Source of the DNA: Sulfurovum sp. bin170
GTDB taxonomy: Bacteria > Campylobacterota > Campylobacteria > Campylobacterales > Sulfurovaceae
DNA length: 7,225 nt
Direction of reading: 5' to 3'
Assembly (NCBI RefSeq): GCF_010892395.1
Contig: NZ_JAACKB010000425.1
Location: 1-7,225 of the forward strand
A model generated the notes under the pieces. That model was not told the origin of the DNA. It ran no database searches and saw only the letters and a program-made list of their open reading frames with translations. The position numbers were made by a program, and so were the translations under genes. Positions 1 through 5,702 of the stretch are shown here, piece after piece (within the stretch, counting starts at the first letter, position 1; each line of letters opens with the position of its first letter).

Positions 1-126
1 AACCAAATAGTTCGGGTGTAAACACGCCGATTCCGAAAATGCAAATTGCATATAAGGAAACGATGGCTTCAGCCTCGCTAATTCATTGGCATTGGACTAG
101 AGTCTCCGATTCCAAATGAGTTTTGC
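1..126. other. Palindrome-rich non-coding leader upstream of htrA
   Basis: No recognisable gene lies here. The stretch carries several small inverted repeats: TTCGG (11-15) with CCGAA (33-37), enclosing GTGT/ACAC (16-19 and 22-25); a perfect 13-base palindrome at 39-51; GGCT/AGCC at 65-74; and CATTGGA (90-96) against TCCAAATG (111-118) with one bulged base. It also has an imperfect direct repeat beginning CCGATTCC, at 27-49 and 106-126. A 38-codon + strand frame is open from the left edge to a TGA at 117-119, and the opposite strand also has an open stretch, but neither translation looks like a known protein. It could be a dispersed repeat, a structured RNA or the tail of an upstream gene. 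The sequence alone does not decide between these. Confidence 0.35.
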
Positions 127-132
127 AAGAAT

Positions 133-153
133 TATACTATTAAATCTAAAGGA
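133..153 (+). promoter_or_regulatory. Putative htrA -10 box and ribosome binding site
   Basis: A TATACT hexamer at 133-138 sits in an AT-rich stretch just upstream of htrA, and an AAGGA Shine-Dalgarno sequence is at 149-153, five bases before the ATG. No good -35 box is visible, which is common for sigma-70 promoters in Campylobacterota. The implied leader would be very short. The ribosome binding site is clear; the promoter is tentative. Confidence 0.4.
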
Positions 154-158
154 AAAGA

Positions 159-1547
159 ATGATTAAGAGAACCCTACTTATCACAGCTCTTCTAGGCTCT
201 GCACTTTTTTCAGCTACTATCTCATTTGAAAATGCTCCCAAAAACCCTAAACATAGACTACCAAATGGTCAAAATGAGATTTTATCTTTTAACTCTATCT
301 TAAAAGACTCAATGAATGCTGTAGTCAATATCTCCACTAGAACTATCAACTATCAAGGCAATCTAAATCGCCAATTTTTCAAAGAGTTCTTTGGAAACAA
401 TCAACTGCCACCTCAAAAGAGTGAAAACTCACTAGGTTCAGGAGTTATTATCTCAAAAGATGGATATATAGTAACCAATAACCATGTGATAGAGGGGGCT
501 GACGAAATCTCTGTAACTATAAACAATAGAGATAGAGAGTTTATAGCCAAAGTGATAGGTCGCGACAAAGGGAGTGACCTTGCTGTTATAAAAATTGAGG
601 CAGAGAGACTTGAACCCATTACCTTTAGCCATATAGAGGATGTACGACTTGGCGATGTGGTTTTTGCCATAGGTAATCCATTTGGAGTAGGTCAAACTGT
701 CACCCAAGGAATTATCTCTGCACTAAATAAGTATGGCGTAGGAATTAATCAATATGAGAACTTCATCCAAACCGATGCCTCTATCAACCCTGGTAACTCT
801 GGTGGAGCATTAATTGACTCTCGTGGAGCCTTAATTGGAATCAACTCTGCCATACTCTCCGAGAGTGGAGGAAACCACGGTATAGGTTTTACTATTCCTA
901 TCAATATGGTCAAAAATATTGTAAGTAAACTTATCCTTGATGGCAAAGTGGAGAGAGGCTTCATGGGAGTAAATATCTCTAAAGTGACAAAAGAGCTAAA
1001 GAGTCTATACAGACATCAAAAAGGTGCAATTATTACCGATGTTCAAGACAGCTCTCCTGCTAAAAAAGCAGAACTAAGAAGAGGAGATTTAATCTATTCT
1101 ATCAATGGAAAAGATGTAAAAAGTCCTCATGACCTACAACAGATAGTTACCTCATTTCGTCCTCATGAGACCATAAAACTAGCTATAGAGAGGGATAATA
1201 AAGAGATAGTGAGAGAACTCAAACTAGGTAATATAGATGTTGAGGAGTTAGCACTACGCTCTATAGACAAAAATTTAGAAGGGTTATATATCAATGAAAT
1301 AAATGATACAAATAGAGAAAAATTTGGGATTCCTACCACTATCACAGGTGTAGTTGTAGAGAAAGTTGACCACAACTCACAAGCTTATATAGATGGCTTT
1401 AGTGTTGGTGATATTATCATACAGATAGAGAATCTAAGTATAGAGAGTGTTAATGATGCGACGGAAGCCTTCAAACAGTACAAAGGGATAACAAAAAGAA
1501 TATATATCAATAGACGAGGGGCGACTATGCTTGTAGTGACTAAATAA
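159..1547 (+). CDS. htrA: HtrA/DegQ-type periplasmic serine protease and chaperone
   Basis: The 462-residue protein degrades or refolds misfolded envelope proteins. Residues 1-19 form a signal peptide (basic MIKR, then a hydrophobic stretch). A trypsin-like domain follows with the full catalytic triad: H109 in TNNHV, D140 in SDLAVIKIE, and S214 in GNSGG. Two PDZ domains come next, at about 267-358 and 375-455, each with a recognisable GDxI turn (RRGDLI near 308-312, VGDIII near 416-421). Length and layout match proteobacterial DegP/DegQ proteins, and the sequence follows Campylobacter HtrA closely, including its C-terminal end. The ATG is supported by AAGGA five bases upstream and by the signal peptide. 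The gene converges on hspR with 8 bp between stops. No racRS-type two-component genes follow it here. It is complete, with no missing key residue. The family is certain; the htrA versus degQ name is convention. Confidence 0.95.
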   Translation: MIKRTLLITALLGSALFSATISFENAPKNPKHRLPNGQNEILSFNSILKDSMNAVVNISTRTINYQGNLNRQFFKEFFGNNQLPPQKSENSLGSGVIISKDGYIVTNNHVIEGADEISVTINNRDREFIAKVIGRDKGSDLAVIKIEAERLEPITFSHIEDVRLGDVVFAIGNPFGVGQTVTQGIISALNKYGVGINQYENFIQTDASINPGNSGGALIDSRGALIGINSAILSESGGNHGIGFTIPINMVKNIVSKLILDGKVERGFMGVNISKVTKELKSLYRHQKGAIITDVQDSSPAKKAELRRGDLIYSINGKDVKSPHDLQQIVTSFRPHETIKLAIERDNKEIVRELKLGNIDVEELALRSIDKNLEGLYINEINDTNREKFGIPTTITGVVVEKVDHNSQAYIDGFSVGDIIIQIENLSIESVNDATEAFKQYKGITKRIYINRRGATMLVVTK

Positions 1548-1555
1548 ACTCCCCT

Positions 1556-1927
1556 CTACTCCTCAAAGATAATAATATCGTAACTGCTAGTGGTAACTAC
1601 AGCTTTATGTTTAGGAACTGAGCCGTTACGATTTACCTTGCTTAACTCTTCACGAAGAGCATCAATCTCCTCTTCCATCTCATCCATCTGTTTTTTTAGT
1701 TTCAATATAACATCAACCCCTGCAAGATTGATTCCCATCTTTCTAGTCAACTGAAGTACCAATTTTATCTTATCAATATCTCGTTGAGAGTAGAGTCTCA
1801 TTCGACCTTGTGTACGAGAAGGCTCGATAAGCCCCTCTTTTTCATACTGTCTTAGAGTCTGTGGATGAATATCTAAGATAGATGCAACAACAGAGATAAG
1901 GTAGACTGGTTCATCATAACTATGCAT
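1556..1927 (-). CDS. hspR: HspR, MerR-family heat-shock repressor
   Basis: HspR represses chaperone operons by binding HAIR-type inverted repeats. With the ATG at 1927 it has 123 residues. A MerR winged helix-turn-helix occupies roughly residues 8-70 (helix with [18 protein letters not shown], wing with [10 protein letters not shown]), followed by a charged coiled coil at about 76-100 that would mediate dimerisation, and a short tail. An in-frame GTG at 1942 would add five residues, but the ATG is preferred: an AGGTGG-like ribosome binding site lies upstream of it, and the protein then begins with the [12 protein letters not shown] stretch typical of Helicobacter and Campylobacter HspR. The start overlaps the end of dnaJ by 8 bases, so the two are co-transcribed and probably translationally coupled. 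The HAIR-like repeat upstream of dnaJ makes autoregulation likely. Confidence 0.93.
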   Translation of the reverse strand: MHSYDEPVYLISVVASILDIHPQTLRQYEKEGLIEPSRTQGRMRLYSQRDIDKIKLVLQLTRKMGINLAGVDVILKLKKQMDEMEEEIDALREELSKVNRNGSVPKHKAVVTTSSYDIIIFEE

Positions 1928-2855
1928 CAAGAGGCTCACCACCTGGCAGATTGGCTTTTAGAGTCTCGATAAATGCCTCATCAAGCTCATCAACTTTAGG
2001 CAAAACAATATCTGCAATAAGATATAGATTTCCAGATATTTTTGTTTTTCTATTTGGAACACCTCTACCTTTTACTCTAAATTTCTGACCATTTTTTGTA
2101 TTTTGAGGTACTTTTAGCGTAATCGACTCATGGATGAGTGTCTCTACTTTGATCTTACCACCAAATAGTGCAGTTTTGAGTGGTACATCCATAGAGAGAT
2201 GAAGGTCATCTCCTTTTCTTGTATACTCATCAGAATCAGAAACTTCCACCTTGATAAGTAGGTCACCTCTGTGATTGCCTACTGTGTTACCCTTGCCTCT
2301 AACTCTTAGTGTCTCACCACTATTAATCCCAGCAGGTACCTTAATATCAAAACTATCATTACTTATAGAGATATTGTGTTTTCCACCTTTTATAGAGACA
2401 TAAAACGGTACCGTTATAGAGATTTTGTTGTCAATATCTTGTGCAGGCTGTTGTCCAGCTCCTCCAAAGGCAGAACCACCAAAGCCTCCAAATCCACTAC
2501 CCGCAGAAGAGCCTCCTCTTGCATGTGAACCAAATGGAGAGCCACCACCAGAGCTTCCACCACCAAAGATACTTTTTAGAAGGTCATCCAAATCAACATT
2601 GCCCTGTTGCTGTGCAAAATCATGGAAGTTTTGACCACCGAACATCTGGTCACCATACATATCATACTCATCTTTTTTCTTCTTGTCAGATAGTACCTCA
2701 TATGCAGCATTAATCTCCTTGAACTTCTCAATAGCTGACTCATCTTTGTTTACATCTGGATGATATTTTCTTGCCAATTTCCTATATGCTTTTTTTATCT
2801 CATCAGCACTTGATCTCTCCCCTACTCCTAGTGTCTCATATAAACTTTTTGCCAT
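1920..2855 (-). CDS. cbpA: Class B J-domain co-chaperone (CbpA/DnaJ type)
   Basis: This 311-residue protein stimulates the DnaK ATPase and hands it substrates. The J domain spans residues 1-70 with the essential HPD at 32-34 and helix IV ending in [10 protein letters not shown] Gly/Ser/Phe-rich linker runs from about 97 to 137. Two beta-sandwich C-terminal substrate-binding domains follow (about 142-210 and 215-285). The cysteine-rich CxxCxGxG zinc repeats of true DnaJ are absent, so it is class B (CbpA-like), although such genes are often labelled dnaJ. The ATG at 2855 has AGGA seven bases upstream. It is the first gene of the cbpA-hspR operon, the arrangement known from Helicobacter and Campylobacter. 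A strong promoter with an HspR operator-like repeat lies directly upstream. Nothing is truncated. Confidence 0.93.
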   Translation of the reverse strand: MAKSLYETLGVGERSSADEIKKAYRKLARKYHPDVNKDESAIEKFKEINAAYEVLSDKKKKDEYDMYGDQMFGGQNFHDFAQQQGNVDLDDLLKSIFGGGSSGGGSPFGSHARGGSSAGSGFGGFGGSAFGGAGQQPAQDIDNKISITVPFYVSIKGGKHNISISNDSFDIKVPAGINSGETLRVRGKGNTVGNHRGDLLIKVEVSDSDEYTRKGDDLHLSMDVPLKTALFGGKIKVETLIHESITLKVPQNTKNGQKFRVKGRGVPNRKTKISGNLYLIADIVLPKVDELDEAFIETLKANLPGGEPLDA

Positions 2856-2862
2856 TATAGTT

Positions 2863-2866
2863 TCCT
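2863..2866 (-). promoter_or_regulatory. Ribosome binding site of cbpA
   Basis: AGGA (within AGGAAAC) on the - strand lies seven bases before the cbpA ATG and supports the start at 2855. Confidence 0.7.
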
Positions 2867-2891
2867 ATATCCTTACATTTAATTTAATATA

Positions 2892-2921
2892 ATTATATCA
2901 GAAACTCTTAGTCTATGTCAA
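2892..2921 (-). promoter_or_regulatory. Sigma-70 promoter of cbpA-hspR
   Basis: On the - strand a consensus TTGACA (-35, 2916-2921) is separated by 18 bases from a consensus TATAAT (-10, 2892-2897). Transcription would start near 2885, giving a leader of about 30 bases. Both boxes match the consensus exactly, which is unusual in this AT-rich phylum where -35 boxes are normally weak. It fits a strong promoter held down by a repressor. Confidence 0.75.
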
Positions 2922-2926
2922 TCAAG
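2906..2926 (-). promoter_or_regulatory. HAIR-like HspR operator overlapping the cbpA -35 box
   Basis: On the - strand CTTGATT (2920-2926) is followed after exactly 7 bases by ACTAAGA (2906-2912). The known HspR recognition element is CTTGAGT-N7-ACTCAAG. The left arm matches at 6 of 7 bases and the right arm at 4 of 7, with the correct spacing. The site covers the -35 hexamer and part of the spacer, where bound HspR would block RNA polymerase. The hspR gene is the second gene of the operon. Assignment rests on spacing, position and context. Confidence 0.65.
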
Positions 2927-2938
2927 GTTTACTATTTT

Positions 2939-3478
2939 TCACTTTTCACGCATCAATATAGTGATAACGATAACAGGAGGAAGAGCTAATGCAAATAGAT
3001 AAGAGCTTATATCTAAAATTTCATTACGATTTAGATAGAAAAAACCTAAAATTAACAGAGAGTAGGCTCCTAGTCGATAAAACGAGAGTGCCGCCCTACT
3101 ATCTTTTGTCACCTGCCAGATGGAACGACGGCTCTTTTTTAGATTCCTTTTTTCTTCTTTTACTAATTCTTGTATTGATTTTTTATTATCTCCATTGTCG
3201 GGATGAGGGCAAGCCGACCTACCGTCTTCTTCTCCATATAGGTCGTATGGGTCTTCTATTTTCTCTATGGTGTCACGATTATCCTCTGCGACTACAAATC
3301 CTGCATCTACTCTGCTTTGTACCATATTTCTATAAGAGATAATAGAAGCAAACATCACAAGAGATGAAGTTATAAATCCTATCTGAGAGTTAATAAGCCA
3401 CTCCTTCTCTCCACTCAAAAAGCAGAAGATTACAATCCCAATATCTACAATAATCAGTGCATTAATAACTCTTCTCAT
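2939..3478 (-). CDS. Four-helix integral membrane protein of unknown function
   Basis: I do not recognise a named family. With the ATG at 3478 the protein has 179 residues. Four hydrophobic segments are visible, at about 5-22, 32-50, 133-149 and 157-176, as two hairpins separated by a large charged loop (51-132). The loop is acidic at first (EKIEDPYDLYGEED) and then strongly basic (KEEKRNLKKSRRS), probably on the cytoplasmic side. The ATG overlaps the stop of the upstream AtpZ-like gene by one base (TGATG). There is no clear ribosome binding site, so translation is probably coupled. An in-frame TTG one codon earlier is less likely. Residues 86-94 are encoded by a GTAG-headed REP-like palindrome, an odd insertion in the loop. 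A functional link to the AtpZ-like partner is inference from the overlap. Confidence 0.8.
   Translation of the reverse strand: MRRVINALIIVDIGIVIFCFLSGEKEWLINSQIGFITSSLVMFASIISYRNMVQSRVDAGFVVAEDNRDTIEKIEDPYDLYGEEDGRSACPHPDNGDNKKSIQELVKEEKRNLKKSRRSIWQVTKDSRAALSFYRLGAYSLLILGFFYLNRNEILDISSYLFALALPPVIVITILMREK
3197..3222 (-). repeat. REP-like palindrome with GTAG head, inside a coding region
   Basis: On the - strand GTAG (3222-3219) is followed at once by GTCGG (3218-3214), a 12-base loop and CCGAC (3201-3197). The GTAG head next to an imperfect palindrome is the signature of REP elements mobilised by RAYT transposases. The stem is short (5 bp), so this is the weakest of the three such elements here. 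It is locally more GC-rich than its surroundings and is read in frame as part of the cytoplasmic loop (residues 86-94, around RSACPHPD) of the membrane protein. Confidence 0.5.
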
Positions 3479-3762
3479 CAATCATCACTATCATCATATT
3501 TTTGGTGTCTATAGCGAGGGTCGTTGGCAAGTTCATCGAGAGATTTTTTCTGTCTCTCATACGCTTTGTATACATTTAGTATAGCCGCAGCCACTCCCCA
3601 AAAAACACCCAACCACAATAACCAAGGATATCCCAAAAGATTTTTGAGCAATAGTCCCAACCCTACACCTAATAATATAGCGACCACTATTGATATACCG
3701 AGACTCAATCCATCAGCCGCTACAACTAATTTTTTTAGCTTTGGCTCTTCTTCTTTTGACAT
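3478..3762 (-). CDS. AtpZ/AtpI-type small membrane protein
   Basis: This 94-residue protein has a charged N-terminus (SKEEEPKLKK), two transmembrane helices (about 17-39 and 46-64) joined by a tight turn around GYPWLLW, and a charged C-terminal tail ending in DDSDD. A glycine-rich first helix (LLGVGLGLLL), the short turn and then FWGVAAAILNVYK are typical of the AtpZ/AtpI family, which is associated with F-type ATP synthase c-ring assembly and proposed Mg2+ handling. The ATG at 3762 has AAGGG five bases upstream. It is the first gene of a two-gene unit and overlaps the next gene by one base. No ATP synthase subunit genes are nearby, so the role in ATP synthase is known for the family but not shown by the context. 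Family assignment is fairly confident. Confidence 0.8.
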   Translation of the reverse strand: MSKEEEPKLKKLVVAADGLSLGISIVVAILLGVGLGLLLKNLLGYPWLLWLGVFWGVAAAILNVYKAYERQKKSLDELANDPRYRHQKYDDSDD

Positions 3763-3767
3763 TTTTA

Positions 3768-3797
3768 CCCTTTATTTTAATCTTATCTAACATTATA
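3768..3797 (-). promoter_or_regulatory. Putative promoter and ribosome binding site of the AtpZ-like gene
   Basis: On the - strand a consensus TATAAT is present at 3792-3797, with AAGGG at 3768-3772. The implied leader is about 23 bases. No convincing -35 box is seen. The spacer to the divergent gene at 3937 is very AT-rich. Confidence 0.5.
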
Positions 3798-3899
3798 TCT
3801 AATGAAAAATCTAACGCTACTTTATTCTGTTTTTCTTTATTTATTAGAAAAATTTATTTTTAATTTTTACTCTTAAGTTTAAGCTAATTTTTGTTACAT

Positions 3900-3928
3900 T
3901 AATATATCTTAAAAAAAACTTAAAAGGA
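3900..3928 (+). promoter_or_regulatory. Tentative promoter and ribosome binding site for the 86-residue protein
   Basis: A clear AAGGA is at 3924-3928, eight bases before the ATG at 3937. A possible -10 box TAATAT lies at 3900-3905, downstream of T-rich sequence, without a good -35. The 174-base gap from 3763 to 3936 otherwise holds only AT-rich sequence and the divergent promoter of the AtpZ-like gene. Confidence 0.35.
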
Positions 3929-3936
3929 ATATCAAC

Positions 3937-4197
3937 ATGAGCCACACAGAAAAAATGAATTTTATAGAGAGCCTTCGCAAAGCGATCCAATCATACAGAG
4001 GTTTTACAACTTCAGAGAAACTATATGGACAAACGAATATCTACAAATGGATAGGTTCTGATGGCAATTTAGACACTTTTATAAAAAAATTTTCTGAAAT
4101 CTCACTTGATATTAAACCTTTTCTTTTGGAGAAGAGACTATATCATCCCGCTTCCAACGCACAGGGTCAAGTAGAGTATCATCGTGAATGTGCTTAA
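3937..4197 (+). CDS. Small hypothetical protein, possibly helix-turn-helix
   Basis: I do not recognise this 86-residue protein. It begins with an ATG preceded by AAGGA at good spacing in an otherwise empty, AT-rich gap. Residues 8-64 look like a real folded region. The stretch YGQTNIYKWIGSDGNLDTFI, followed by KKFSEISLDIKPFL, resembles the second half of a Cro/CI-type helix-turn-helix (recognition helix with YKWI, a turn, a helix, then a hydrophobic helix end), but this is only a pattern resemblance. The last 28 codons overlap the 3' end of the TtcA-like gene on the opposite strand by 86 bases, so that part of the protein is constrained by the other gene or is read-through. There is no obvious partner gene on its strand. 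It could be a small regulator or a spurious frame with a chance ribosome binding site. Confidence 0.5.
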   Translation: MSHTEKMNFIESLRKAIQSYRGFTTSEKLYGQTNIYKWIGSDGNLDTFIKKFSEISLDIKPFLLEKRLYHPASNAQGQVEYHRECA

Positions 4198-4909
4198 ATG
4201 AGGCCTTTATCCTCTTGAAAATATCCCCATTCTCTCGCTCCAACTCCTCAAGCCATATCTTCATATTAGCTCTGGCATGAGGCATCTTCACATCTTTTAG
4301 CATAGCAGGACAAGCCTCATCACCTATGGGTTGCAATTGGTTCTCATCAGCAAAAGCTCTTAATTGTCGCTCTCTAGCCTGTATAAGTGGACGGATAAGA
4401 TGAAAACCTCGTGAGGTTTTGTATATGGGAGCCATAGCCCTCATCGTGCCATTGTAGAACATATTCATAAAAAAACTCTCTACAGTGTCATCAAAATGGT
4501 GACCAAGAGCTACTTTGTTAAAACCATTCTGCTCTGCATAGGTATACAAAGCCCCTCTTCTCATTCTTGAAAAATATGAGCAAAATGAGGAGTTCTCACG
4601 AATAGTATCGTGTGAAATTTCAAAGATATTGGTATCGTAAACTGTGTGTTTAATCTCATGCTTTTTACAGTGAGCTTCAAGCTCTGTGTAGTTCTCATTA
4701 GGCATACCGTATTTGATAGTACACGCTTCAAATTCAAAATTAAAAGGGGCATGTCTTTGTATATGTTTTAGTATATGGATAAGTGCTAGAGAGTCTTTTC
4801 CTCCACTTAAACCTACCAAAACTTTGTCACCCTCACCTATAAGTCTGAACTCTGCGTTTGTTTTACCTGCTACTCTTAGAAGTTTTTTGCTGATGATTAT
4901 TCTGTTCAT
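4112..4909 (-). CDS. ttcA: TtcA-like tRNA 2-thiocytidine synthetase family protein
   Basis: PP-loop ATPases of this family adenylate a tRNA base (C32 for TtcA) before thiolation. The 265-residue protein has the PP-loop SGGKDS at 35-40, GHHFDD at 136-141, and the SRMRRG segment (114-119) that matches SRLRRG of E. coli TtcA. E. coli TtcA holds a [4Fe-4S] cluster with three cysteines, C122, C125 and C222. By my alignment from memory the counterparts here are C110, F113 and C200, so the second cysteine of the CxxC is replaced by phenylalanine. This may be normal for the Campylobacterota branch or may mean a different cluster or substrate. The ATG at 4909 has AGGA five bases upstream. It follows mtnN by 40 bases, in the same orientation. 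The PP-loop family is certain; the exact tRNA target is inferred. Confidence 0.82.
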   Translation of the reverse strand: MNRIIISKKLLRVAGKTNAEFRLIGEGDKVLVGLSGGKDSLALIHILKHIQRHAPFNFEFEACTIKYGMPNENYTELEAHCKKHEIKHTVYDTNIFEISHDTIRENSSFCSYFSRMRRGALYTYAEQNGFNKVALGHHFDDTVESFFMNMFYNGTMRAMAPIYKTSRGFHLIRPLIQARERQLRAFADENQLQPIGDEACPAMLKDVKMPHARANMKIWLEELERENGDIFKRIKASFKHIHDDTLLDPVRWKRDDIVSSPKEKV

Positions 4910-4929
4910 ATAATTCCTGATCTGTTATT

Positions 4930-4953
4930 GGTGCGTTGAAAACAGCACCCTAC
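4930..4953 (-). repeat. REP-like palindrome with GTAG head between mtnN and the TtcA-like gene
   Basis: On the - strand GTAG (4953-4950) is followed by GGTGC, a bulged T, GTT, a TTC loop, AAC and GCACC (4949-4930). That is an 8-bp stem with one bulge, a typical imperfect REP palindrome. The TAG of the head is the mtnN stop codon. No U-run follows, so it is not an intrinsic terminator. As a folded element at a 3' end it could protect the upstream mRNA. Confidence 0.65.
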
Positions 4954-5645
4954 GGCTCAATTGACTCTACCATATTCAAGATGAACTCTGCAGATATTTT
5001 TGCTGAACTCTCTAAGAAAGCGTCAAAATCCATACCAGCCTCATCATTGGCAGAGTCACTAATAGCACGGAGTACAAAGAAAGGAACATTTAACGCATCA
5101 CATACAACAGCAACCGAAGCACCCTCCATCTCCAAGGCATCTGCTTGAAATGTTGAAGAGATAAAATCTTTTCTATCTGTAGATGCTACAAACTGGTCAC
5201 CAGTAGCGATGATTCCCTCTTTGAGAATCAAGCCATTTTTCTCTGCAACTTTTTTTGCAATATCTCTCAAAGATTTGTCAGTAGCGATGCATACCTCACC
5301 CTCTGGAACAAAACCATGAGGGTGACCAAATGCTGTGATGTCCAAGTCATGCTGACAGAGAGCATCTGCTATAATCAAATCTCCAATATTCAAATCAGGA
5401 TTAATCGCTCCTGCTACACCTGAAAATAGAAGCCTATCACAGCCAAACTTTTCAATCAATATAGTAGCAGTTAATGACGCAAATACTTTACCTATTTTTG
5501 AGTAGGCGATAACTATATTTTTGCCTCTGTAGGTTGCTTCATAGTAACTGTTTTTTCCATATTCTGTTTTTTTTATATTTTCAACTTTTTCTAAAAGTGG
5601 TTCTATCTCTTCGGGCATTGCACCCATGATTGCTATTTTGCTCAT
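4950..5645 (-). CDS. mtnN: 5'-methylthioadenosine/S-adenosylhomocysteine nucleosidase
   Basis: This enzyme hydrolyses the glycosidic bond of methylthioadenosine and S-adenosylhomocysteine. In Helicobacter and Campylobacter the same enzyme also cleaves 6-amino-6-deoxyfutalosine in the futalosine route to menaquinone, which is likely here too. With the ATG at 5645 it has 231 residues, close to E. coli MtnN (232). Catalytic residues are present: E13 in GAMPEE, E174 in LEMEG and D197 in RAISDSAND. Substrate-site sequence such as SKIGKV and VTAFG-like DITAFGHPHG is also seen. An ATG four codons upstream (5657) is rejected: GAGGA lies five bases before the ATG at 5645, overlapping the earlier codons, whereas the upstream ATG has no ribosome binding site. 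It lies 53 bases after fabD in the same orientation. Its TAG stop is part of a REP-like head. Confidence 0.95.
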   Translation of the reverse strand: MSKIAIMGAMPEEIEPLLEKVENIKKTEYGKNSYYEATYRGKNIVIAYSKIGKVFASLTATILIEKFGCDRLLFSGVAGAINPDLNIGDLIIADALCQHDLDITAFGHPHGFVPEGEVCIATDKSLRDIAKKVAEKNGLILKEGIIATGDQFVASTDRKDFISSTFQADALEMEGASVAVVCDALNVPFFVLRAISDSANDEAGMDFDAFLESSAKISAEFILNMVESIEP

Positions 5646-5676
5646 GTTTTTCCTCATTTTTATCTATTTGGATGAA

Positions 5677-5702
5677 GGGCAGACACATTGGTCTGCCCCT
5701 AC
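5677..5702 (-). repeat. REP-like palindrome with GTAG head between fabD and mtnN
   Basis: On the - strand GTAG (5702-5699) is followed by GGGCAGAC (5698-5691), a 6-base loop and GTCTGCCC (5684-5677). This is a perfect 8-bp, GC-rich stem in an otherwise AT-rich region. The TAG of the head is the fabD stop codon. The sequence after the stem has no U-run, so it is not a Rho-independent terminator. It resembles REP elements moved by RAYT (Y1 HUH-type) transposases and may stabilise the fabD mRNA or tune read-through into mtnN. Confidence 0.75.

Noticed and set aside
1940..1942. GTG as the hspR start
   Set aside because: The ribosome binding site would abut the GTG, whereas the ATG at 1927 has good spacing and gives the family's normal N-terminus and length.
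2425..2713. Two overlapping + strand frames rich in Pro or Gln/His
   Set aside because: They are the antisense of the Gly-rich linker of the J-protein, where repetitive codons leave stop-free frames on the other strand.
2989..3342. 117-codon + strand reading frame
   Set aside because: It lies antisense to the four-helix membrane protein, has no ribosome binding site and its translation lacks any recognisable pattern.
5655..5657. Upstream ATG as the mtnN start
   Set aside because: There is no ribosome binding site before it, and the GAGGA serving the ATG at 5645 overlaps it.
5677..5702. Hairpin after fabD as a Rho-independent terminator
   Set aside because: The stem is strong, but the following bases (TTCATCCAAATAG on the - strand) contain no U-run, and mtnN follows in the same direction.
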